In this document: positions 1 through 6,806 of the stretch, piece after piece
How the letters are laid out: each line of letters begins with the position of its first letter
How positions within the stretch are numbered: position 1 is the first letter of the stretch
Source of the DNA: an uncultured Lachnospiraceae bacterium
Lineage (GTDB): Bacteria; Bacillota; Clostridia; Lachnospirales; Lachnospiraceae
DNA length: 64,000 nucleotides
Assembly: GCA_910585765.1 (NCBI GenBank)
Contig: CAJUES010000007.1
Coordinates: forward strand, 1-64,000
Direction of reading: 5' to 3'
The notes under the pieces: model-generated
What the model was told of the DNA's origin: nothing
Seen by the model: only the letters and a program-made list of their open reading frames with translations
Database searches by the model: none
Position numbers and translations under genes: made by a program

Positions 1-410
1 GCTGATATAAGAGGGGGGCTGTCCATTGCATCCCCCAAGTAAAGTTACACTATCCGGCTCTGATGCCGGATTGACGTAATCGATCCGGCATGTTATGATG
101 GAGACAGGTAAAAGAAAGAGAGAGGTACGAAGATGAGGGTATAGTTCGTTTTGGAAACAGGAAACGCAGCGGAAATGGTATTTATGATGCCGGCGTTTTT
201 GTGTTGCCACAAGCGGACGATGCCCTCGGTTTCCGACCTCTTTTTTGCGTGGAAATTTTGAGTGCATTCTCCAGACATGCTCCGGGGAACTGCTGCGGGA
301 TTCGCGGCAGTTTCTCAGATGCACATGAACGCCCGTGGGATATATCTCAGCGGAGACTGACGGGTGCTCGGTGTATGAGTAAGGAAAAAGTATAAAAAGG
401 AGTGCATGAA
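1..410. other. Gene-free leader region before the truncated ABC gene
   Basis: I see no convincing gene here. The stretch holds one strong SigA-type promoter (71-99) and then about 300 bases of apparent untranslated leader. A start at 133 (ATG AGG GTA TAG) gives only three codons. A hairpin pairs about 288-297 with 304-313 (AACTGCTGCG with CGCGGCAGTT, one wobble) but has no U-run, so it is not a clear terminator. A 64-codon frame at 201-395 has no good ribosome site and an unremarkable composition. Confidence 0.5.
71..99 (+). promoter_or_regulatory. SigA-type promoter upstream of the truncated ABC gene
   Basis: TTGACG (71-76) and TATGAT (94-99) are separated by 17 bases. A perfect inverted repeat TCCGGC/GCCGGA (53-58, 65-70) lies directly upstream, and GATCCGGCAT in the spacer repeats its core, so the promoter could be operator-controlled. 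The first likely coding start downstream is at 411, leaving a long leader. The promoter match is seen directly; the operator is inference. Confidence 0.6.
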
Positions 411-1766
411 ATGAAACAGATTCAATCCGTTTTCAATTATATCAATTTATATATCAAAAGTTTTAGGTTTGTCTGCAGGTCATCAGGGAAACTGACAGCG
501 GCATTGCTGCTGCTGGTTCCTGTACAGGCGTTGCTGCCCACTGTGACGCTGTATCTCACAGACAGGATCATCAGCCAGATCCAGAGCGGGGATCCGGATC
601 TGCTGGCATTGCTGCTGGCAGTGTGGGGGACCGCGTTTATCGCAGGCAATCTGGCATCGCCGATGGTCACGTTTGTGCAGGGGCAGCTGACCGACCGGCT
701 TACGTACAGGCTCAATCTCAGTATCATGGAGCAGTCGGAGCGGCTCCAGACGATCGATCACTATGAGGACAGCAAGTTTCGCGACCAGATCAGCCTGCTG
801 AGCAGCGAATCGAGCTGGCGCCCTGTCAATCTGCTGGTATTTGGGACGAGCCTGATGATGAACGCGATATCGCTGGTGTCCATGTTTATGCTGTTATGTT
901 CCTTTCAGCCGGTCATTGCGGTGCTGCTCTTTGCCGCGCTGATCCCGCAGGGTGTTCTTTCCTATAAGATACAGCAGCAGGCGTTTGAGACGCTGGTGTC
1001 CAACAGCGAGGATTCCAGAAAGCTCGCCTATTATTCCGAGACACTGCTGTCGGCAGCGCATATCAAGGAGGTCCGACTGTATAAGCTGTACGGATTTTTT
1101 CAGAATAAATACAGAAGTGCATACCGGCGCATCCACGCCAGTGTGCAGAAGGGCAGGGTCAGGCAGTGTGTCTTTGCCTCTGCGTTTCTGATCCTCACCG
1201 GAGTGGTCAGCGTGCTGGGATTCTGCCATATCGCCTATGCTGTCCGTGGTCACAGGCTGGACGTCGGCACGATCCTGGTCTACACGTCAGCCATCGTCTA
1301 TACGATCCAGGGGATCAGCAGGTTCGTCGAGGATTCCAGCCTGCTCTATGACACGCTGCTGTACATGTCCAATCTGTTCTCGTATCTGGCGATCGAAAAT
1401 GCCGCGGGATTTGACGGGACAAGAGAATGGACAGATTTCGGTGAAATGAAAGTCGAGAACCTTTCTTTCCGGTATCCGCAGTGTGAAAAGCAGGTTCTTG
1501 ACGAGGTTTCCTTTTCGGTAAAAAAGGGAGAAAAGATCGCGATCGTCGGGGAGAACGGCGCGGGAAAATCGACGCTGGTCACACACCGCATGGCGAGCGT
1601 CAGGGATGCGGATAAAGTCCTGTTTCTGAGAGACGGCAGGGTTCTGGGATTTGACGCGCACGAAGTGCTGCTTCGGACAAACGGTCACTACAGGGAGATC
1701 TGTCAGATGCAGGCGTCGATGTACCAGGATTTGGAAAAGGGAAAGAAAAACGGATCTAAGGTTTGA
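411..1766 (+). CDS. ABC transporter (exporter type) with most of its ATPase domain deleted
   Basis: The first ~330 residues are a six-helix exporter-type transmembrane domain, followed by the start of a nucleotide-binding domain with an intact Walker A (GENGAGKST, residues 380-388). Within four residues the sequence jumps to the H-loop region (THRMASVRDAD), which normally lies more than 100 residues further on. The Q-loop, LSGGQ signature and Walker B are therefore absent, while the reading frame stays open to a normal C-terminus. The product (451 aa instead of roughly 570-600) should not hydrolyse ATP by itself. The start is ATG 411 behind AAAAGGAG, preferred over GTG 402. Seen: motif loss. 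Inference: an in-frame deletion made a pseudogene or an inactive half of a heterodimer; no partner lies nearby. Confidence 0.8.
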   Translation: MKQIQSVFNYINLYIKSFRFVCRSSGKLTAALLLLVPVQALLPTVTLYLTDRIISQIQSGDPDLLALLLAVWGTAFIAGNLASPMVTFVQGQLTDRLTYRLNLSIMEQSERLQTIDHYEDSKFRDQISLLSSESSWRPVNLLVFGTSLMMNAISLVSMFMLLCSFQPVIAVLLFAALIPQGVLSYKIQQQAFETLVSNSEDSRKLAYYSETLLSAAHIKEVRLYKLYGFFQNKYRSAYRRIHASVQKGRVRQCVFASAFLILTGVVSVLGFCHIAYAVRGHRLDVGTILVYTSAIVYTIQGISRFVEDSSLLYDTLLYMSNLFSYLAIENAAGFDGTREWTDFGEMKVENLSFRYPQCEKQVLDEVSFSVKKGEKIAIVGENGAGKSTLVTHRMASVRDADKVLFLRDGRVLGFDAHEVLLRTNGHYREICQMQASMYQDLEKGKKNGSKV

Positions 1767-1790
1767 CATTTTGCAGATTTGTGATAGAAT
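1763..1790 (+). promoter_or_regulatory. SigA promoter with extended -10 for the bactofilin operon
   Basis: TTGACA (1763-1768) and TAGAAT (1785-1790) are 16 bases apart, with a TG two bases before the -10 (extended -10). The -35 overlaps the stop codon of the ABC gene. The next coding starts are the LytM-like protein at 1924 and the bactofilin at 2688. Confidence 0.7.
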
Positions 1791-1923
1791 TGTAACATAG
1801 TTGTAATAGTTCGGAACAGAATGCCGGATTTATTGCGTAGATTGATATTTTTGCAGAGATGAGGCGGTTTTTGGACGGTTACGTAGAGGAAAAGATCATG
1901 ATTACTGTAGAATGGAGATTATT

Positions 1924-2676
1924 ATGAAACAGCAAAAACACAAGCGCAGGGAATCTTTTTCGCTTCTTCTTGTCTCCAACACGGGAAAAGATACCAGGCA
2001 GTTTTTTCTCTCGCTAAAGATGATGCGGCTGATCATTGTTCTGATGCTGTTGATCTGCATCACACTTGTATGGAACATATACCGGTCGAGAACACACTAC
2101 AAGAGTGAGTCGGAGCTTCGGCAGAAGCTGACATTGAGTGAACAGCAGGTGAAACAGCTCGAGAGTGAGCGGGAGACACTCAATGCCCAGAATGCGGCGC
2201 TCACAGAAGAAAACGAACTGTACAGACAGGCGGAGATCGTGAAGGCGGAGATGTCTGAGATGATGGGGACAGAGGAAAGCACGGCGGATGAGGCACAGCA
2301 GACGGACACGTCTGTCCCGAGCCAGTATCCCTGTACGGCGGGCGGTCTCCTGAAGGAGTCGTACTCGGAGGATCACCCGTACATCTCGATCAGTGCGCAG
2401 CAGGAGGACCGCATCACGGTGGCGGGAGACGGGACAGTCGCATCGGTGGGCGCGGACGATACATATCCGATCGTTATAGAGGTCGATCACGGGAATGGTT
2501 ACAGATCCCGCTATATGTGCCGGCAGGAGGCAGATGTTCAGGTGGAGATGGGGCAGCAGGTGCAGAGCCGCGACACGTTGATGGTCATCAACGGAAACGA
2601 GACGCAGTTTGATTACCAGGTGATCTACAATGAACAGGTGATCGATCCGCTGCTGGTGCTGGAAGCGAAAGGTTAA
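1924..2676 (+). CDS. Membrane-anchored LytM/M23-like protein lacking metal ligands
   Basis: A short basic N-terminus is followed by one transmembrane helix (about residues 32-52), a coiled coil (about 60-105), a linker and a C-terminal LytM-like beta domain outside the membrane. The fold is recognisable (VDHGNGYRSRY..., then a QVQSRDTLMVI segment). However, the peptidase histidines are missing: the usual YxHL is YMCR, and the final HxH is replaced by a segment with no histidine (FDYQVIY). It is therefore probably a non-catalytic, EnvC/NlpD-like scaffold or activator. It lies 11 bases upstream of a bactofilin, a pairing well known for active M23 enzymes in cell-shape control. ATG 1924 (GGAG 7 bases upstream) is preferred over 1912. 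Confidence 0.75.
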   Translation: MKQQKHKRRESFSLLLVSNTGKDTRQFFLSLKMMRLIIVLMLLICITLVWNIYRSRTHYKSESELRQKLTLSEQQVKQLESERETLNAQNAALTEENELYRQAEIVKAEMSEMMGTEESTADEAQQTDTSVPSQYPCTAGGLLKESYSEDHPYISISAQQEDRITVAGDGTVASVGADDTYPIVIEVDHGNGYRSRYMCRQEADVQVEMGQQVQSRDTLMVINGNETQFDYQVIYNEQVIDPLLVLEAKG

Positions 2677-2687
2677 AGGAGGATGTC

Positions 2688-3092
2688 ATGTTGGGAAGAA
2701 ACAAAAATTCTGCGTATGCAGATGATGGAAAGGATAAGGTAAGTACGCTGATCGGAAAGGAGACCACCTTTGACGGTGATCTGACCTCGGCGGAGACGGT
2801 GCGCATCGACGGCGTGATCAACGGAAACTGTTCCTGTGAGAAGAAGCTGATCCTCAGTGCGGAGGGACAGGTGAAGGGCAACATTACCGCACAGAGTGTG
2901 ATCATCTCGGGGAGGGTGGACGGTGACATCACGGTCCAGGGAAAACTGGAACTCCTCTCCACAGGAAAGATCGCCGGAAACATCACGGCGGGTTCCCTTG
3001 TCATCGACGAGGGAGCGGCGTTCGACGGAAGGTGTACGATGTCGTCGCCTTCATCGGGAAACCTGTTTGCGGACACGGAGGAAGAAGGATAA
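2688..3092 (+). CDS. Bactofilin
   Basis: This is a 134-aa protein with the repeating beta-helix pattern of bactofilins (about residues 18-120). Hydrophobic residues alternate with G-x-I/V-x-G turns (VIISGRVDGDI, KIAGNITAGSL), and both tails are short, charged and disordered. Bactofilins polymerise without nucleotide and localise cell-wall enzymes or other envelope machines. A strong AAAGGAGG site sits directly upstream, 11 bases after the LytM-like gene, so the two are almost certainly co-translated. Length and pattern are typical; the partner's loss of catalytic residues hints at a scaffolding rather than cutting module. Confidence 0.92.
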   Translation: MLGRNKNSAYADDGKDKVSTLIGKETTFDGDLTSAETVRIDGVINGNCSCEKKLILSAEGQVKGNITAQSVIISGRVDGDITVQGKLELLSTGKIAGNITAGSLVIDEGAAFDGRCTMSSPSSGNLFADTEEEG

Positions 3093-3098
3093 ATCTGA

Positions 3099-3134
3099 AA
3101 ACTGCCACGGATCTGTCGGGATCTGTGGCAGTTT
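3099..3134 (+). terminator. Hairpin terminator after the bactofilin gene
   Basis: AAACTGCCACGGATC (3099-3113) pairs with GATCTGTGGCAGTTT (3120-3134) over 15 positions with one wobble pair, around a 6-base loop. The U-run is short (TTTCTGG), so termination may be partial. Confidence 0.6.
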
Positions 3135-3569
3135 CTGGTTTGCGGCGCGATTGCGGATGCGGAGCACAAATGCGGGGCATAGATATAGAAAGTAAATATA
3201 TTGAACACAAAATTTTAGCAAAAAAGCACTTTACAAATCAAATGTCAGATAATATAATGAATTTACATAATATTTTGAAAATAACTAAAGTATTGTGAAA
3301 AAGCGTCCGATATAGTTACTGTAAACCGATTTGACGGCACTATTTGAGGTCCCAAAAGTTTTTATTGTAAAAAAAGTATGAAAACCCTTTGAAAAATGGT
3401 TAAATTAGGTTATAATAGCTTAGTTACAGTATGTCTTCATAGATATAACCGTAATGGGAATACTAAGTTATCAGAAGATTATGCCAGCAAAGCGAAGGAA
3501 CCGCAGCGTTCCTGCATGATAAATGACTTGATTTTACAAAATTGAATTCAAAGAAAGGGGCATACAGCC
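3135..3569 (+). other. AT-rich intergenic region and long mbl leader
   Basis: No gene is visible. The segment is much more AT-rich than its surroundings. It holds the mbl promoter (3389-3416) and a leader of about 150 bases. The leader contains a hairpin GGAAC/GTTCC around 3497-3512, nested inside ATGC/GCAT pairing (about 3481-3516). I compared it with c-di-GMP and c-di-AMP riboswitch consensus cores from memory and found no match. Confidence 0.5.
3389..3416 (+). promoter_or_regulatory. SigA-type promoter for mbl and the flagellar rod genes
   Basis: TTGAAA (3389-3394) and a perfect TATAAT (3411-3416) are separated by 16 bases in an AT-rich context. It lies about 154 bases upstream of the mbl start. 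Confidence 0.65.
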
Positions 3570-4562
3570 ATGCAATACACAGATATTGGGATCGATCTTG
3601 GAACCGCGAGTATATTAGTTTACATCAGAGGGAAGGGCGTCGTGCTCAAAGAGCCTTCTGTCGTTGCTTTTGACAGGGATACACAGAAGATAAAGGCGAT
3701 CGGGGAAGATGCGCGGCTGATGCTCGGAAGGACACCGGGAAACATTGTGGCGGTCAGACCGCTCAGGCAGGGTGTCATATCTGATTATAAAGTGACGGAG
3801 CAGATGATGAAGCACTTTATCCAGAAAGCGCTGGGCAGGAAGACATTCAGGAAGCCGATCATCGCCGTGTGTGTGCCGAGCGGTGTCACGGAGGTGGAGA
3901 AGAAGGCGGTCGAGGATGCTACCTACCAGGCAGGTGCGCGGGATGTCAAGATCATTGAGGAACCGATCGCTGCAGCGATCGGCGCGGGGATCGATATCTC
4001 GAAGCCGTGCGGGAATATGATCGTGGATATCGGGGGAGGCACTTCCGATATCGCAGTGATCTCGCTTGGCGGCACGGTGGTGAGTGCGTCGATCAAGGTC
4101 GCGGGCGATGACTTTGATGAAGCCATTGTCAGATATATGAGAAAGAAACACAATCTATTGATTGGTGAGAGAACAGCAGAGGACATTAAGATCAAAATAG
4201 GTTCAGCATTTAAGAGGGCGGAAGTCGATTACCTGGATGTGAGAGGGCGAAACCTGGTCACGGGTCTTCCAAAGACGATCCGTGTCTCCTCCGAGGAGAC
4301 GGAGGAGGCGCTTCGCGAGACAACCTCCCAGATTATTGATACGATCCACAGCGTGCTCGAGAAAACCCCGCCCGAACTGGCGGCGGATATCGCCGACAGG
4401 GGGATCGTGCTCACGGGAGGCGGAAGCCTGCTCTGCGGGCTGGAGGATCTGATCGAGTCGCGCACGGGCATCAATACGATGACGGCGGAGGATCCGATGA
4501 CCGCGGTGGCGATCGGTACGGGCAAGTACGTGGAGTTTCTCGCGGGCGGCAGGGATGAGTGA
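3570..4562 (+). CDS. mbl: MreB-family actin homologue (Mbl-type)
   Basis: A 330-aa actin-like ATPase that forms membrane-associated filaments guiding lateral wall synthesis. The phosphate-1 loop (GIDLGTAS, residues 7-14), phosphate-2 loop (VDIGGGTSD, 152-160) and adenosine motif (LTGGGSLL, 281-288) are all intact, and the length is typical. I call it Mbl rather than MreB because it is directly followed by two rod proteins, the mbl-flhO-flhP arrangement of Bacillus subtilis, and because mreC/mreD are absent. An AAAGGGG site precedes the ATG. The promoter at 3389 and long leader suggest its own regulation. Confidence 0.93.
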   Translation: MQYTDIGIDLGTASILVYIRGKGVVLKEPSVVAFDRDTQKIKAIGEDARLMLGRTPGNIVAVRPLRQGVISDYKVTEQMMKHFIQKALGRKTFRKPIIAVCVPSGVTEVEKKAVEDATYQAGARDVKIIEEPIAAAIGAGIDISKPCGNMIVDIGGGTSDIAVISLGGTVVSASIKVAGDDFDEAIVRYMRKKHNLLIGERTAEDIKIKIGSAFKRAEVDYLDVRGRNLVTGLPKTIRVSSEETEEALRETTSQIIDTIHSVLEKTPPELAADIADRGIVLTGGGSLLCGLEDLIESRTGINTMTAEDPMTAVAIGTGKYVEFLAGGRDE

Positions 4563-4634
4563 TCGGCGGACAGAATCTCTTGGTGGTGCTGGAGCGCAGG
4601 ATGTCAAAGCTTTGTAGCAGATTAGGAGGAACTT

Positions 4635-5411
4635 ATGCTTAGAGGTCTTTATACATCATACACTGGTATGTTGAATGAGCAGTACAGAATGGATATCATG
4701 TCGAACAATCTGGCAAATGCAGATACGACTGGTTTTAAGAAGGAAGGTTCTACGAGCCAGGCATATGCGGAAGTGATGGCGGTGAAAATCAAGGATCTGA
4801 CGGAGAATCCGAACACGCCAAGGAGACTTGGCAATATGAGCCTCGGGGTGAAAATAGGCGAGTCTTACACGGATTTCTCACAGGGTTCGCTCAGGGATAC
4901 AGGCAATACGTATGATATCGCGCTTGGCGGAAGCGGGTTTTTCAACATCGAGTTCACCAGCAAGGCAGGCGAGACCTCTACGAAATATACAAGGGACGGT
5001 GGGTTTACCATCACCAAGGAGGGCTATCTGGTGACGAAGGATGGCGATTACGTCCTCGGTGAAAACGGCAGGATCCAGCTCTCTACAACGGCGGGCACCA
5101 CAGTCTTTGACCGGAACGGAGACATCTACCAGGATGACAGACTTGTGGCGAGCCTCAAGATATCGGATTTCGAAGATACCAATTATCTGACTCACTACGG
5201 TGAGACGATGTGGGATGCCAAGGAAGGTGCAGTGGAGATCGACGTGGAGGATCCGGATGTCCGTCAGGGGTATCTCGAGATGTCAAACGCGAACGTTGTC
5301 AAGGAAATGGTAAACATGATAACAATCTCAAGGCATTACGAGTCAAACCAGAAGATGCTGACATCGTTTGACGAGACGCTTGAGAAGACGATGACACTCA
5401 GCAAGCTTTGA
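4635..5411 (+). CDS. flhO: Flagellar rod/hook-basal body protein (FlhO/FlgF type)
   Basis: A 258-aa flagellar basal-body rod protein exported by the flagellar type III system. The N-terminal rod motif is present (YTSYTGMLNEQ, then SNNLANADTTGFKKE, about residues 6-36). The C-terminal helical motif (NANVVKEMVNMITISRHYE..., about 218-240) forms the coiled coil typical of FlgF/FlgG/FlgE. Its position directly after mbl matches B. subtilis flhO. A strong AGGAGG-type site precedes the ATG. The next rod gene starts 16 bases after its stop, so the genes are probably one transcription unit from the mbl promoter. Confidence 0.9.
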   Translation: MLRGLYTSYTGMLNEQYRMDIMSNNLANADTTGFKKEGSTSQAYAEVMAVKIKDLTENPNTPRRLGNMSLGVKIGESYTDFSQGSLRDTGNTYDIALGGSGFFNIEFTSKAGETSTKYTRDGGFTITKEGYLVTKDGDYVLGENGRIQLSTTAGTTVFDRNGDIYQDDRLVASLKISDFEDTNYLTHYGETMWDAKEGAVEIDVEDPDVRQGYLEMSNANVVKEMVNMITISRHYESNQKMLTSFDETLEKTMTLSKL

Positions 5412-5427
5412 TAAGGGGGAAAGATAG

Positions 5428-6249
5428 ATGGTACGATCATTATGGACAGGCGCGACGGGCATGATCGCGCAGCAGTTAAACGTGGACAATATTGCAAATA
5501 ACCTCGCCAATGTAAACACGACAGGCTACAAATCCGAGGTTATGGAGTTCAAATCTCTTTTATATCAGACGATACAGACGCGGACTACGACGGCAAACGG
5601 AGAGAACAAACCGATCGGCGCGGAGGTAGGCCTGGGTGTCAGAAATTCTTCGATCACCTCCATCTTCACGGACGGAAATCCGCTTGAGACGCCCGGTTCA
5701 GCGAACTTTGCGCTGAACGGCAACGGTTTCTTTGGAATCCGGGGTGCGGACGGAAATACATATTATACGAGAAACGGTAATTTTGTCTTTGCTGTCGGAC
5801 CGCAGGGGATCACGCTCGAGACGACAGACGGGCTTCCCGTTCTGGATTCCGAGGGGGATCCGATCATCCTTGAGGACGATGAGATCGTCACCAGCAAGAT
5901 CACGGTCGGGCGCAACGACGGCATGCTGTACTACCCCGATGAGGAGGGTGTGCCGCAGAGTCTGGATATGCGGATCGGACTCTGGCAGTTCAACAATCCG
6001 GCAGGTCTGAGCAAGGAGGGGGACAGCCTGTACTCCGAGACGGCAGCGAGCGGTGAGGCGATGAGCGAGGCAGAAAACGACAATCTGCCCAGGACAAAGA
6101 TGATCCAGGGCTATCTGGAGGGATCCAATGTGCAGATCGCCGACGAGATGGTCAATCTGATCGTGGCGCAGCGCGCATACGAGATGAACTCCAAGGTGAT
6201 CACGACTTCCGATGAGATGCTCCAGCAGGCAAATCAGTTGAAGCGTTAA
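5428..6249 (+). CDS. flgG: Flagellar distal rod protein (FlhP/FlgG type)
   Basis: A 273-aa FlgG-type protein, the distal rod component that crosses the wall. It opens with SLWTGATGMIAQQLNVDNIANNLAN-like sequence (about residues 4-28) followed by NTTGYKSE, and ends with the conserved LEGSNVQIADEMVNLI...QRAYEMNSKVI block (about 230-258). It is longer and closer to FlgG than its upstream neighbour. It sits in the mbl-flhO-flhP order, so flhP is the B. subtilis name. A GGGGGAAAG site precedes the ATG. Whether the FlgF or FlgG role belongs to each of the two paralogues cannot be settled from sequence alone. Confidence 0.9.
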   Translation: MVRSLWTGATGMIAQQLNVDNIANNLANVNTTGYKSEVMEFKSLLYQTIQTRTTTANGENKPIGAEVGLGVRNSSITSIFTDGNPLETPGSANFALNGNGFFGIRGADGNTYYTRNGNFVFAVGPQGITLETTDGLPVLDSEGDPIILEDDEIVTSKITVGRNDGMLYYPDEEGVPQSLDMRIGLWQFNNPAGLSKEGDSLYSETAASGEAMSEAENDNLPRTKMIQGYLEGSNVQIADEMVNLIVAQRAYEMNSKVITTSDEMLQQANQLKR

Positions 6250-6340
6250 GGATGTGATCGGATCTTTCGGGGCGTCGCGGGACGCCGCGCAGGATGATCA
6301 GGGAGCTGCGCATAGGAAGCAGGCGGAAGGAGGAGACAGG

Positions 6341-6730
6341 ATGGATATCAGCGGGATGGGTTCGGTATATGCAGACTATATGACAAGTCAGGCTTCGAAC
6401 AATAAGGCGGAGACACTGCAGGGCAGGCTGGCAAACGGCAGTGCGTCGACGGATGAGAAAGAACTCAAGGAGGCGTGCAGGGAGTTTGAGTCTTATTTTG
6501 TGGAGCAGGTCTTCGATGCGATGATGAAGACGACAAAGGTTTTCTCAGATGAAGATGAAAACGGCTATGCGACAAAGATGGTAGATTATTTTAAGGATTT
6601 TGCAGTGCAGGAGCTGTGCGACAATGTGACGGACGGTGACGGACTGGGACTGGCGAATATCCTGTATGAGCAGATGAAACGCAATTACGGCATCGGGGTA
6701 GTGCAGCCGGAAGAGCTTTCAGCGGAATAG
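6341..6730 (+). CDS. FlgJ-type rod-binding protein (no muramidase domain)
   Basis: A 129-aa protein matching only the N-terminal rod-binding domain of FlgJ. It contains KELKEACREFESYFVEQVF (about residues 44-62) and a glycine-rich end (DGDGLGLANILYEQM, about 97-111). The C-terminal peptidoglycan hydrolase of proteobacterial FlgJ is absent, as is usual in Firmicutes. I start it at ATG 6341 because an AGGAGG site lies 7 bases upstream; the frame could be extended upstream to 6254 but that sequence looks non-coding. It is the last gene before a strong terminator and probably belongs to the mbl-flhO-flhP unit. Confidence 0.85.
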   Translation: MDISGMGSVYADYMTSQASNNKAETLQGRLANGSASTDEKELKEACREFESYFVEQVFDAMMKTTKVFSDEDENGYATKMVDYFKDFAVQELCDNVTDGDGLGLANILYEQMKRNYGIGVVQPEELSAE

Positions 6731-6753
6731 AAGATATTCCTTGGGGAAAACAG

Positions 6754-6785
6754 CCGACCTTGTTTGAAAGAACAGGTCGGTTTTT
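6754..6785 (+). terminator. Rho-independent terminator after the flagellar rod genes
   Basis: CCGACCT (6754-6760) pairs with AGGTCGG (6774-6780), extended by GTT/AAC with one bulge, and is followed by TTTTT (6781-6785). It separates the flagellar unit from recD2. Confidence 0.85.
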
Positions 6786-6806
6786 ACATTATGGAGGGAC
6801 GGCAAC

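Noticed and set aside
201..395. 64-codon frame upstream of the truncated ABC gene
   Set aside because: No ribosome site or recognisable sequence; lies in the leader of the downstream gene.
3417..3569. c-di-GMP (GEMM) or c-di-AMP (ydaO) riboswitch in the mbl leader
   Set aside because: A GCAAAGC string is reminiscent of GEMM-I, but the paired regions and the other conserved blocks are absent.
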